Shown piece after piece: positions 52,977 to 63,129 of a DNA stretch of 64,000 bases. Below the pieces are notes generated by a model that made no database searches, was not told where the DNA came from, and saw only the letters and a program-made list of their open reading frames with translations. Position 1 is the stretch's first letter; each line of letters opens with the position of its first letter. Source of the DNA: Symbiodinium natans (lineage: Eukaryota; Sar; Dinophyceae; Suessiales; Symbiodiniaceae); NCBI GenBank assembly GCA_905221605.1, contig CAJNDS010002073.1, positions 270,717-334,716 on the forward strand. The letters are read 5' to 3'. Both the position numbers and the translations under genes were made by a program.

Positions 52977-53088
52977 ACCCAAAAGAGCCCAATATTGCTT
53001 AATTAAGGAATATTCCTTAAATCATATTCAGGACCCCGATATGATTTAAGGTATATTGCTTAATTAAGCAATATTGGGCTCTTTGGGT
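52977..53088. mobile_element. Foldback element family L, possible 9-bp duplication
   Basis: Ends ACCCAAAAGAGCCCAATATT and AATATTGGGCTCTTTGGGT. The interior CCTTAAATCATATTCAGGAC is shared with the 35756 copy. Flanks TAAGCCCTA and TAAACCCTA differ at one base. Confidence 0.85.
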
Positions 53089-53695
53089 AAACCCTAAACC
53101 GGCTTAGGTGCCATCCAAGCATCTCAGGGAAGCAGGGCGCGTCGGAGTTCAGGGTGTTCGGGGAACTTCCGGCCCTGAACCCAAAACCCAAGACCCTAAA
53201 CCCTAAACCCTAAACCCTAAACCCTAAACAAAAAATGCTGGGGCTTAGGGCTTGTAGTAGAGCTTAGGGCGTCTGGCTTTGGCGCCTTTCAGTCGGTCTG
53301 CCAGTACCCCAAAGGATTACAGAAAAGCAGGTTCTGCGTCCTTCAGATAAAGTTCAGAATACCTCATGACTTGGGCCTGGGGGAGCAGTGTTCGGGATTT
53401 GGGGGGTTCAGGTTTACATTGACTGCGAGGCTGAAAATGACAACCTACGGTAGACCCTCAACCCTAAGAATTTGGGCCCTATAAAGGCCCTAAATGCCCT
53501 AAAGGCCGTGAACCCTAAACCCAAATATGCACCATTTGGGTCCCAGAGTGCTAATTTCCTGGTAACCTAAGATTCCGATAAGGGGCCGTATCCTCATCGC
53601 CTGCAAAAGTATGTCCCGGGCTTCCAAGCTACGCTTTAAGCACGAATACCTGAGCCCGAAACCCTGTCCTGCCTAAACCCTAAACCCTAAACCAG

Positions 53696-53739
53696 GTGTA
53701 CCAGGAGATTTTCCCGCTCTTCGTGTACTCCCGCAGATG
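53696..53739 (+). CDS. Candidate exon, SLC19-like carrier, second part
   Basis: After acceptor AAACCAG the frame reads VYQEIFPLFVYSRRCL and then stops. SLC19 proteins have E(I/V)YPVWTYSYL at the corresponding place shortly after the PSEP motif, so EIFPLFVYSR fits. Donor not evident. The putative intron 51709-53695 holds telomeric tracts and foldbacks of families G, D and L. Confidence 0.45.
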
Positions 53740-54356
53740 CCTCTGACGGTTTTGTGAGAGCGGTGGCTTTCGTGTATTTCAGGGTATGCCTTAAGCCTTA
53801 GACCCAGAAAGAGCCTCCACTTTTCAGAGCCCAGGTATATTCGATGATTCCCGACCTCAAGAACCCCAAATCTAGTTTTTGCTGTAGGTTCTTATCGTAA
53901 AGCCCCTTTATAGGCTTCTTAGGTGGTGGATTAAAAGCAACGCAGGTTTTGGGCTGCTTCTTAAGGTATGTAAAACCATGAAGCCGAAGGCATTTCTGTC
54001 GGTCTAAGGTAGGCCTTGCCAGTTTCACAAACCATCCATCTATTGGGTTGTTTGCGGTACTTGGACATGTTCCTTCCTGAGCCCTAAACCCTAAACCCTG
54101 AACCCTAAACCCTAAACCTCAAGCCCTAAACCCTAAACCCCAAACCCTAGACCCCTAAGCCCTAAACCCTAGACCCTGAACCCTACTAGATTTAGGGGGA
54201 CCTATTTAGGAGTACATTTCCGAGGGTTTGGCAGGGAGAACCTTCCGCTGGCACCCAGGAGACAGGAGGTTGACGTCCTGGTTCGAAGTATGGGTTTAGA
54301 GTTTAGGGTTTAGGGCTTAGGGCTTAGGGCTTAGGGTTTAGGGTTTAAGGTTGAAG

Positions 54357-54470
54357 CTAAGGCTGGTGAACTGGGCGGCCGACAATCATCCCTCAAGAAG
54401 GGAATATGCGCGAATCCTATCTAAGAACTACCCAGACGCCTGGGAGGATCTAAAAAGTAGATCCCCTTAA
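54357..54470 (+). CDS. Exon-like island
   Basis: Frame KLRLVNWAADNHPSRREYAR ILSKNYPDAWEDLKSRSP and TAA. Donor-like AAAAGTAGA lies inside. Followed by the 500-bp foldback. Confidence 0.4.
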   Translation, partial: LRLVNWAADNHPSRREYARILSKNYPDAWEDLKSRSP

Positions 54471-54490
54471 GGGTGCCTCAGCATGACCCA

Positions 54491-54985
54491 AGGCCCAATA
54501 GTAGTATCATGTTGCACTGGCTTTAATAACCCCCCGCCCCCCCTCCCAACAAATTTGGACCCTCTATAAACGGTTGCGCGGCGACCCCCCCCAAACAAAT
54601 TGGTGGGTGGGGGGGGGGGGGTGGGGGGGGGGAAACCGCCCTCAGGGCCTCAAGCCTTCAGGACCTTAGGCCTGAGGCTTTCCAGCCTTTAGGATTCCTG
54701 GAGCCCAAGGCCCTCAAGGCCTCAAGCCCTACCGCGTACCGCGTAAGCACAAACCTTGAAAAAGCAATCATCCGGAAACAAAAAATGTAAATTATAGAGG
54801 GTGACCAGACAAACTTTCTAAAAGCAGTCCGACACAAACCCTAAAAAAAACGTCCGGAAAACAAGGCTTGTGATACTAGCGGGTTACACCAGCAAACTCG
54901 GCTCGCAGAATAAGTTTTCGCAACTTGTGACTATAGACCCTAATTCTACTAAAGCCAGTGCAACATGAGGGTATGTACTACTTGG
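54491..54985. mobile_element. Long foldback, about 500 bp
   Basis: The left end CCCAATAGTAGTATCATGTT continues GCACTGGCTTTAATA; the right end CTAAAGCCAGTGCAACATGA continues to TACTACTTGGGGG. The interior has poly-C/poly-G tracts at 54530-54630 and no gene. Confidence 0.75.
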
Positions 54986-55085
54986 GGGTTGCTACTGTTT
55001 GGATCCTCTCAGGGCTCCGGGTAGCAACTTCTCCGGGAAGAATCAAGATCTAAAACCCTAAACCCTAAACCCTAAACCCTAAGCC

Positions 55086-55195
55086 CAGGTTTTCCCTTGC
55101 TCATCGTCACCGGCCTTCTTTCCGAGCTCCCCTCCTTTGGAGGAGCCTTTATGGGAGTTGCTGTGGGCCATGGCCACTTCGGATTTCCGTTTCCA
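55086..55195. CDS. Exon-like island, strand ambiguous
   Basis: Plus strand: FPLLIVTGLLSELPSFGGAF MGVAVGHGHFGFPFPW, membrane-like. Minus strand: MAHSNSHKGSSKGGELGKKA GDDEQGKTW, also protein-like. Both are free of stops; codon statistics would be needed to choose. Confidence 0.33.
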
Positions 55196-55846
55196 TGGTG
55201 TAAAACCCGAACACCCTAAAACCCTAAAACCCTGAAACCCTAAAACCCTAAAACCCTAGGACCCTAAAACCCTGAAACCCTGAAACCCTAAACTTTAACA
55301 AGCACATGCGAACCTCGACCAAACACTTTGCCATAGATTCTCCGGAGGCTGCATAGATTTTTTACACAAGTTGCGCAGCAACAAATAACAAATCTTCATG
55401 CGTATTAACATAGCCAGTAGAATATTACAATCGTATTCTACAATACTGTATATGGTATCACATCATATAGCGAAATAGAATGTAATATGATGTAATGTCA
55501 TAACATCGGTACCCGTCTAGCAGGATATAAGATAGGGGTCGGTATAATTACTAGTAGGATTCCCTTATGGTCTCTTTATAAATGTACTATACTAACCCAA
55601 AAATTAAACTGTGAAACAATTTCAGGCCCCTATATTAGCTTCATATCATACACCCGAAAAGCCAAGTTCAGGTCGGCCTTCTGCCTGGCATGTGAACCTG
55701 GCACTCCCATGCAAAGCCGTGCGGGTTTAGGGTTTAGGATGTAGGGTTTAGGGTTTAGGGTTTAGGGTTTAGGGTTTCGGGTTTAGGGTTTAGGGTTTAG
55801 GGTTTAGGGTTTAGGGTTTAGGGTTTAGGTTGACCCTTTTGTGCAG

Positions 55847-55925
55847 CAATTAAAGCTCTCGGCCTTGGCCTCCAGCCTTCAACAGTCCGCAAGCTCTGGA
55901 GCCTGAGCTGTAGACCTCCCTGAGC
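55847..55925 (+). CDS. Exon-like island
   Basis: Acceptor CCCTTTTGTGCAG, frame AIKALGLGLQPSTVRKLWSL SCRPP. Confidence 0.4.
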
Positions 55926-56105
55926 CATTTTAGGGTTATAGGGTTATAGGGTTTTAGGGTTTTTAGGGTTTTAGGGTTTTAGGGTTATAGGCTATAGGGT
56001 TTTAGGGTTTTAGGGTTATAGGGTTATAGGGTTATAGGGTTATAGGGTTTGAGGGTTTCGGGTTTAGGGTTTAGGGTCTTGGAGGTTTGCACACCCCTTT
56101 TCTTG

Positions 56106-56187
56106 CAAGCCGTGGTATGCGCCGTACCAGGACGCGGCGTGCTCGCTATTGGCGCTGTCTGCGGGCTGCTAACGGCGCCTCCTTGAG
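56106..56187 (+). CDS. Exon-like island, hydrophobic
   Basis: After CCCTTTTCTTGCAAG: AVVCAVPGRGVLAIGAVCGL LTAPP, a likely membrane helix, then TGAGGGTTTAGGG. Confidence 0.4.
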
Positions 56188-56758
56188 GGTTTAGGGTTTC
56201 GGGTTTAGGGTTTAGGGTTCAGGGCAAAGGCCCAGAGTCGTTTTTTTTTTGTGTCAGGGTTTTAGGTTTCAGGGGCTCATAAGGCCCAAGTTCTGTCGGG
56301 CTGAAGGGGAGGGTTGAAAGGGTGTTGTGCTAAAGCTGCTCTATAAAGATCAATACAGAAGCTTAAATAAATTCATAAGGAATCAAGAAGTTCCGCAATT
56401 ACTCCTAGATTCCTAATCACCCAGGCCTCGGTCTAGCCCCTTCAAAGTTTGAGACTAGACCCCCGCCCCCCACCCCCAATTACAGTTGCCATCCATAAAC
56501 GCAGAGTCAACAAAATAATTGGAGTTGCGGGTTCCCGATCGAGGCCTCGCATTTCGGTATCTGGGGTTCCACGGGGGATCCCTGGCGCATCAGCCTGAAA
56601 CCCTATAAGCCTGTGCAGCACCACACTCTGAAACCGCAACCCAAAACCCTAAACCCGAACCCTAAATCCCAGACCCTCAACCCTAACCCCTAAGCCCTCA
56701 ACCCTAAACCCGAAGCCCTAAACCCTAAACCCTAAACCCTGCCGCCCACACATAGCAG

Positions 56759-56840
56759 GTGCTGCTCACTTGGTGCGGCCAGGGCCCGTGGCCGCAGAAA
56801 GTGGCCCAGATCACAGCCCATGCCTTGGCCGAGCATCAGG
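56759..56840 (+). CDS. Exon-like island, donor in telomere repeat
   Basis: Acceptor CACATAGCAG, frame VLLTWCGQGPWPQKVAQITA HALAEHQ, donor CAGG|GTTTAGGG. Confidence 0.43.
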
Positions 56841-57054
56841 GTTTAGGGTTTAGGCTGTAGATTAGGGTTTAGGGTTGAGGATTTAGGGTATAGGGTTCAG
56901 GGTATAGGGTTCAGGGTTCAGGGTTCAGGTTTAGGGCTTAGGGTTTAGGGTTTACCGCAAAGCCCTGAAGCCCTAAAAGCCCTTAAGACCTACAACCCTA
57001 CAACCCTAAAACCCTGCAAGCTTTAAGACCCTTGAAGCCTCAACCCCTAAACCT

Positions 57055-57154
57055 AAGAGTCCATGTACCTCACTGTATTATACTTGGGCCCCAAAGTCCT
57101 TATATAGGAGGTACTTTAAGGCCCAAGTATTCCCTATTTAGGTACATGAACCCT
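57055..57154. mobile_element. Foldback element family B
   Basis: AAGAGTCCATGTACCTCACT at the left and TATTTAGGTACATGAACCCTT at the right; interior CCAAAGTCCTTATATAGGAG. Confidence 0.82.
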
Positions 57155-57489
57155 TCGGGTGAACACCAAACCACTACACTTTCTCTTGGGGTTTCGGGTC
57201 CGTCCTCAGACCTCAAGCTAAATGGAACCTACCCACATGAACCCCCGCAGGTCCTGAAGAAGTGCAGGGGGCGTTGAGGCTTTTCCGGGTTTAGGGATGT
57301 CGAGGTTCAGGGTTTCAGAGTTTAAGCTGTGTAGCATACGTTGTTGTTTTTTTTGGAGGGGGCCCTAGATGAACCAGCAACATTTATGAGTTGAATTTCC
57401 ACCTAGATTCGTATGTTATGAGTCCAGTCCCCCTGAAAGGGATTCAAAGGATCTTTGATAACAATGACCTTTAGATCACTTTGCGTTCA

Positions 57490-57603
57490 GGGCTTCGGGG
57501 ATATCCGGGATCTCAGACCTTCATGCCCAGCCATCAGCTACACCAAGATCCTCCGAGATAACCCCCCCTACCCCCTGACTGAAGCCCGTATGCCCCATTG
57601 AAC
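57490..57603 (+). CDS. Exon-like island
   Basis: Acceptor TTGCGTTCAG, frame GFGDIRDLRPSCPAISYTKI LRDNPPYPLTEARMPH and TGA. Confidence 0.4.
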
Positions 57604-57885
57604 CCCCAGGCCCCGCCTAGGATCCTAAACCCTAACCCCTACACCCCAGAAAGAGCCCTAAGATGATGCTTTTCCGTAGTCCTAGCTCTGCTGTGCCATC
57701 TGCGTTTACGGCACCTTAAGGAGGGATATCCTCAGCTTTTCTCGGTGTTCTTGCCTTCCAGAAACTTATATCGCAAAAAGGGATGCTTCACTGAGGGATC
57801 CCAGATAAACCCTAAACCCTAAACCCTAAACCCTAAACCCTAAACCCTAAACCCTAAACCCTAAACCGTGCAACCCTCCGCTGCG

Positions 57886-57993
57886 CAGGGTCCATTTGTA
57901 GTACTACTATGGAATTAGGTACCCAAAAACCCATGCTAAGTAGGGTTTCTGGGCACCTAATTCCATAGTGGTGCTACCAATGGACCCTCTGGG
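57886..57993. mobile_element. Foldback element, single copy seen
   Basis: CAGGGTCCATTTGTAGTACT and ACTATGGAATTAGGTACCCA pair with GGGCACCTAATTCCATAGTG and GCTACCAATGGACCCT. The exon-like frame LFALCTEVSASFASRYAV begins almost immediately after it, so it may form the 3' end of an intron. Confidence 0.8.
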
Positions 57994-57997
57994 GATG

Positions 57998-58107
57998 CTG
58001 TTTGGCGCTCTTCGCTCTTTGCACCGAGGTCTCTGCATCCTTTGCCTCGCGCTACGCCGTGAATGCGGTGGTGTTCCAGCTGCGCGCCAAGATTTCAACG
58101 GGCTCTT
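57998..58107 (+). CDS. Exon-like island after a foldback element
   Basis: Frame CLALFALCTEVSASFASRYA VNAVVFQLRAKISTGS. A second frame is also open (LFGALRSLHRGLCILCLALR). The foldback 57886-57993 directly precedes it. Confidence 0.35.
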
Positions 58108-58452
58108 GATGTTGATGGCCCCTTCTTGGTGGGTTCAGGGGTTTCGGGGGGGCTACCCTAAACTTTAACCCCAAACCCGAAACTCTAGCACCGCCGTAAA
58201 AGAAGCGAAAAAGAAGTGGTACCATCGTATTACTGGGAGCGGTTCTCGTGCGTCTGTGCCTGCAAAGCTTTTGTGCGCGGTTTTTTGTGGAGCTTAAAAG
58301 CTTAGGGTTTAGGGTTTAAAGTTTAAGGTTTAGGGTTTAAGGGTTAAGGTTTAGGATTTAGGGTTTAGGGTTACGGACTGTTAGTATAAGGAGGAAACAT
58401 CCCAAAGTTTAGGGCTTAAGCGGGGGTTAGAGTGTAGGGTTTAGGGTTTCAG

Positions 58453-58551
58453 CAGCTACGCCCGCATGGCGAAGAGTGCACGTTGCCGCGGGACTCTGGA
58501 CCCCACGTCTCCAAAAATCTGGAAAATCAAGGCGAAACTGCTGTTGTTTGG
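58453..58551 (+). CDS. Exon-like island
   Basis: Acceptor GGTTTCAG, frame QLRPHGEECTLPRDSGPHVS KNLENQGETAVVW or, one base later, SSYARMAKSARCRGTLDPTS; donor TTTGGG|GTTCAGGG. Confidence 0.37.
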
Positions 58552-58757
58552 GGTTCAGGGTATTTGCTTGATGCCACAAGGTGGACCCTTGCTTGCATTG
58601 TTTGATTTAAAGGGGTCACGGTCTGAGGTACGTAGCTTTTACAGGGTCGATAAGGGATGTCTAAGGACTCCTCAGTTAAGGGCAAACTCGTTGGGCCCTG
58701 GCAACTACCTGGTTTAGGGTTTAGGGTTTAGAGTTTAGGGTTTAGGGTTTAGGGCTT

Positions 58758-58820
58758 AAGACAGTGCAAACAGCCCTGGGCCTTGCACAAAGCCTGGAAA
58801 AGCAAGCTCAAGACCTGAAG
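58758..58820 (+). CDS. Exon-like island, coiled-coil-like
   Basis: Frame TVQTALGLAQSLEKQAQDLK H and TAA after TTTAGGGCTTAAG. Confidence 0.33.
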
Positions 58821-58861
58821 CACTAAGCTACGAAGCAATCGTCAGGTTTAGGGTATACCCC

Positions 58862-58957
58862 AAGGGTCCATGTACCTAAATAGGGAATACTAGGGGCTTA
58901 AAGCATCTCCTATAAGGACTTTGTGGCCCAAGTATATAGTGAGGTACATGGACCCTT
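58862..58957. mobile_element. Foldback element family B
   Basis: AAGGGTCCATGTACCTAAAT at the left, GTGAGGTACATGGACCCTT at the right. Flanks AGGGTATAC and AGGGATAC suggest a short target duplication. Confidence 0.82.
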
Positions 58958-59014
58958 AGGGATACACCGGCTCAGCCCTAAACCCTCAATCGCCCTCACC
59001 CCCGAAACTTTCAG

Positions 59015-59072
59015 GCTCGCCTCTTCCAGCACAGTGCAGCAGCATATCCACACAGCTGGGGTGCCAAGCCAG
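59015..59072 (+). CDS. Exon-like island
   Basis: Acceptor AAACTTTCAG, frame ARLFQHSAAAYPHSWGAKP, donor CCAG|GTTGTG. Confidence 0.38.
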
Positions 59073-59999
59073 GTTGTGGGTAGGGTTTCTACCCTAAACC
59101 CGAAACCCTAAACCATAAACCCTAAACCCCAACGGTTTAGGGTCCTCGTGCTTGAGGGTGCTACAGGCATGGATGTCGGTTCGTAGTACGGACGGCCTGT
59201 AGACCTCCAGTTGTAGCTCCTGTAAGGAGATACCCGGTACAAAGCCCCTCAAAAGAATAGGGTTTAGGGTTTAGGGTTTAGGGTTTAGGGTTTAGGGTTT
59301 AGGGCTTAGGGCTTAGGGTTTAGGGTTTAGGGTTTAGGGTTTAGGGTTTAGGGTTTAGTCTGAGATCTGGATTGGAGCGTCCAGGGCTTAAGGGACATTT
59401 CGGCAGATTGTAGCCGTGGGCTTGGGGGCCTTTTTGAAAGATCCTCCATCTGAGACGATCTGCTACCCATAAGATCTTTCCCTTAGCGTAATCCTGGTAA
59501 GGCCCTTATCTAGCCCCAAGAGTAGAAGGGGCACCCTTTCTTGGTGTAAAGGGGCTTATAAGGGAAACTGAACCCCAAAAAAAGAAAAAGGCCTACTCTG
59601 GGTCCTAGTCCTCAACCCTCAAACCTAACCCTAAACCCTAAACCCTAAACCCTGAACCTTTTTTGAATTACATTCAGGGAAACCTCTTAGGGGTACGTCC
59701 TTCTGGGTCTCCCTTGAAACCCTTCAGCACGTCCCTTCGTAGCCCCCACGCACACACACCTGACCTGGGACCCTAAACCGTTCAACCCCAACATTCGGGG
59801 CAGGGGCCCCTCAACTGGCCCGTGAAAGTCTTGTAACTTGAGGTTCAAAGTCCTTTAAACCCTAAACCCTAAACCCTAAACCCTAAACCCTAACACCCAG
59901 ACGATACTTAGTATGGTCTAAACCCTAAACCCTAAACCCTAAACCCTAAAACCCAGACGATACATAGTATGGTCTTGGGCCACCCCATGGGATGCCCAG

Positions 60000-60062
60000 A
60001 TGAAAGCGGTGCTGCTTCTGTCGAACTCGGGTTCCGCCATCCTCGGCGAGGCGTTGAATAGG
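60000..60062 (+). CDS. Exon-like island, donor in telomere repeat
   Basis: Acceptor GGGATGCCCAG, frame MKAVLLLSNSGSAILGEALN R, donor AGG|GTTTAGGG at the start of the longest telomeric tract. 63 nt, phase 0 at both ends. Confidence 0.45.
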
Positions 60063-60340
60063 GTTTAGGGTTTAGGGTTTAGGGTTTAGGGTTTAGGGTT
60101 TAGGGTTTAGGGTTTAGGGTTTAGGGCTTAGGGCTTAGGGCTTAGGGCTTAGGGCTTAGGGCTTAGGGCTTAGGGCTTAGGGCTAGGGCTTAGGGCTTAG
60201 GGCTTAGGGCTTAGGGCTTAGGGCTTAGGGCTTAGGGCTTAGGGCTTAGGGCTTAGGGCTTAGGGCTTAGGGTTTAGGGCTTAGGGCTTAGGGTTTAGGG
60301 TTTAGGGTTTAGGGTTTAGGGTTTAGGGTTTAGGGTTTCC
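60063..60340 (+). repeat. Telomeric tract with internal TTAGGGC array
   Basis: TTTAGGG units, then about 22 TTAGGGC units (about 60124-60280), then TTTAGGG again. The tract begins exactly at the donor end of the exon island 60000-60062. Confidence 0.95.
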
Positions 60341-61137
60341 TTGGAGTTTGTGGGGGTGGGTGGGGGCGGGGGATACCTCAATAGGAACCCCCAAACATAC
60401 TTTGTTGTAGGATCACGTTTCCAAAGACTTTTTTAGGATCCTTAGAGCACCAACAGAAAGAAGAGCTTTCGGGTTCTTAACGGGTTTAGGTTTTCTGGCT
60501 CGCATAGCCGGGGTTTGCATGGGAATTCTTGCTGCATGGGATTGGCGGCATTCTACGATACTGGAGACCTGAACCCCTATATACCTCGATGTCCTAAGTC
60601 CGAAAATACTCACGGATATATGTTGTAAGGCTGGGTGCGAGTGAGATCAGGTGAGGTGAGCTGTGTGACCGAGGGTAGAAACTGGAGCATCTCCAAAATG
60701 CTCATCCAAGGCAAACTCATCCTTTTCTTGCTGGGGGGTATGGGGGGGGGGGGGTTGGTTGGCCACAACCATGGCCGAAACCCCAAACCAAGTTCTTCCA
60801 GGGCTTGGACGTGCGGAATTTGATGTGTCCCGAGTTGTAGCCATGCCATCGGACTGTGTTCAAGGGAGATCAACTAGAGACCAGTGACTGTTGACAGCTA
60901 ACTTACTACCGAGCATGTGAAGTGCTTAGAGTCTAGGGGTTGTTGGGTTCAGCATAGGTCTTAGGAAATGGGTTCATGTCCGCCAAGCAACTTGCATACT
61001 GGTAGGACGTTTTTGCCACCAGAATCCCAAAGTCCACAAATGCTCCAGCCATCGAAGATCCAAAACCTACCAGCCCTTCGAACCCTCCGAGCTACCCTAT
61101 GAACCCTAATTAAACCTTGTGAACCCTTCGTCCCCCT

Positions 61138-61233
61138 GGTTCTTAGTAGGGAATGAGGGAACGAGGGCCCTATATATACCCTTTAAGGGATTATATAGGG
61201 CCCTCATTCCCTCATTCCCTACTAAGAACCAGC
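61138..61233. mobile_element. Foldback element family I, near-perfect hairpin
   Basis: CTGGTTCTTAGTAGGGAATG at the left is matched exactly by CATTCCCTACTAAGAACCAG at the right; the loop contains CCCTTTAAGGG. It ends 27 bp before an exon island with a textbook acceptor (61260). A second, diverged copy lies at 51182-51277. Confidence 0.88.
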
Positions 61234-61259
61234 CGGTCGTTTGACCTTTTTTTCCCCAG

Positions 61260-61392
61260 TGCCCTGGCGTGGGTCTCGAAGCGGAAGGTTCTCCGGGACA
61301 CAAAAGCGCTCTCGCTGCCGCAGAACCCAGACTGGTCCGGAGGGCTCGCAGCAGCAACAGCTAGAGGGCACACTTCAACTACAACGACCTAT
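61260..61392 (+). CDS. Exon-like island with textbook acceptor
   Basis: CTTTTTTTCCCCAG| then ALAWVSKRKVLRDTKALSLP QNPDWSGGLAAATARGHTST to TYG, donor GGG|GTGGTAAC. A family I hairpin ends 27 bp before the exon. Confidence 0.47.
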
Positions 61393-61563
61393 GGGGTGGT
61401 AACCCTACAAAGCTCAGATGCCCAGACATCTACTTCAAGCCGCTCTAGGGCTAGTTGGGATGTAGCTTCGGGCAACCCTAAACCCTAAGCCCTAAACCCT
61501 AAACCCATAACCCTAAACCCTTAACCCTAAACCCTTAAACCCAAACCCTAAAACAAATTTCAG

Positions 61564-61613
61564 CTACAACTGTCACAGGAGTCGCCTAGGCCTAGAGGCT
61601 CATGCCCTGCCAG
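61564..61613 (+). CDS. Exon-like island with canonical splice sites
   Basis: Acceptor AAATTTCAG, frame LQLSQESPRPRGSCPA, donor CCAG|GTAACG. Confidence 0.42.
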
Positions 61614-61650
61614 GTAACGATAGCACGGGCCTTCAGCTCCCAAGATTGGA

Positions 61651-61811
61651 TTTGGGGTTTAGGGTTTAGGGTTTAGGATTTGGGGTTTAGGGTTTAGGGT
61701 TTGGGGTTTAGGGTTTAGGAGTTGGGGTTTAGGGTTTAGGGTTTAGGGTTTAGGGTTTAGGGTTTAGGGTTTAGGGTTTAGGGTTTAGGGTTTAGGGTTT
61801 AGGGTTTAGGG
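61651..61811 (+). repeat. Interstitial telomeric tract (TTTAGGG)
   Basis: Starts as mixed TTTGGGG/TTTAGGG and becomes about 12 pure TTTAGGG units. Confidence 0.95.
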
Positions 61812-62116
61812 AGGGTATGAGGCTCCAGGTACACTCTGCAGAACATAGAGCCCCCACCCCCCTCCCATTCCAAACGAAAAAGCTGTAGGCATAATGAATT
61901 TCCAACTTAAACTAAGTTACCATGATCTGCAGATTTTAGACAATGGCCAGGTTTCCTTGTTGTGGTAGCTGAGTTTGATTTCCTTCGCAACACAGTCTAT
62001 CAGGTCGTGTGAGTATGGAGGTCAGCTGCAGTCGAGTTTTTAGCGGGATGCCGATATATACGTATGCTTTCTGCCACTCTCGCAACCTTAATCCTTGTCC
62101 TCCGATAATACGTGCA

Positions 62117-62262
62117 GCTTTTGTTGCTCAAGCCCCCACCCGTCCACGGCCCTGAGATTCCAGGACCAGACGAGTCGCAAGCTAGTTCAGCCCGTTTTGC
62201 AAACCTCCAGCCCGTCTTTAGGGTTTGCCGGCCGCATCTTTGCAAACAACTGGTCGTACTTG
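62117..62262 (+). CDS. Exon-like island
   Basis: Acceptor ACGTGCAG, frame LLLLKPPPVHGPEIPGPDES QASSARFANLQPVFRVCRPH LCKQL. Confidence 0.4.
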
Positions 62263-62423
62263 GAACGTTTCCATGTATTCCCGCTCCCCTCAGCCCGAAA
62301 CCCTGAACCCCAATCTCCCAAACCTAAGCCTATAGATATTTCGACCCTCAGCCTCTTACACGGCGCCTCTGTATCCGGACTCACTTAGTTTGCATGATCT
62401 AAATCGCGACCGCACCGAGCTAC

Positions 62424-62613
62424 CCTAAACCCTATAAACCCTATAAACCCTATAAACCCTAGAAACCCTAGAAACCCTATAAACCCTATAAACCCTACAA
62501 ACCCTACAAACCCTGCAAACCCCATAAACCCTATAATTAAACCCTATAAGCCCTATAAGCCCTATAAACCCTATAAACCCTATAAACCCTATAAACCCTA
62601 TAAACCCTAAACC
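62424..62613 (-). repeat. Nonamer telomere-variant array (CCCTATAAA)
   Basis: About 20 CCCTATAAA units with GAAA and CAAA variants. This is the reverse-complement counterpart of the TTTATAGGG array at 40226, more than 20 kb away. Confidence 0.92.
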
Positions 62614-62666
62614 CTAACCATAGCAGTCAAGTACCAACTCAGCCGAGCCCACTCCATGCCCAGCAG

Positions 62667-62735
62667 CCGGCACCGTCCGCAATGCCGCCAAAGGCACGGT
62701 GGAGGGTGCCCGGTTCATACTCTACCTGGTTCAAG
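62667..62735 (+). CDS. Exon-like island
   Basis: Acceptor GCCCAGCAG, frame GTVRNAAKGTVEGARFILYL VQ, donor CAAG|GTCCCC. Confidence 0.43.
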
Positions 62736-63129
62736 GTCCCCCTATAAAGTCTTTTAGGGTTTAGGGTTTAGGGAACAGAGGGTTCATAATCTACCTGGTC
62801 CAAGGATGGTTCCTTTGTAAGGTAAGCAACCAAGAAAAGGGTACTGAGCTTGATTGTAATACAGTTACTGGGCTACTAAGCAATGCATTTGAGGCTTAGG
62901 CTCGTGTTGAGGTTTCTTGTCACTCAGTACGCGCGCGAGCTAAGATGAGTGATGGGCTCAAGCTGTATGAGCCTCGGTAAACTAGCATTCCAGCTTCTCT
63001 CACACCTAATCTCTGAACTAGTTCTTAATCTTAAAGCCTCTTCCCCCGAAACCCTCATTTCTCAAACCCTACGCCCTCATTCTTGAACCTTTAAGCCCTA
63101 ATTAAACCCTAAACCACTCGGGTGATGCG

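Larger units (their letters stand above)
51709..53695 (+). other. Putative long intron of the SLC19-like gene
   Basis: Between the PSEP-motif exon and the EIFPLFVYSR exon. Contains telomeric tracts of both orientations and foldbacks of families G, D (two) and L. Possible exon-like frames EARVRTKASATTRQ (about 52650) and VPSKHLREAGRVGVQ (53106) also occur, so it may be more than one intron. Confidence 0.35.
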
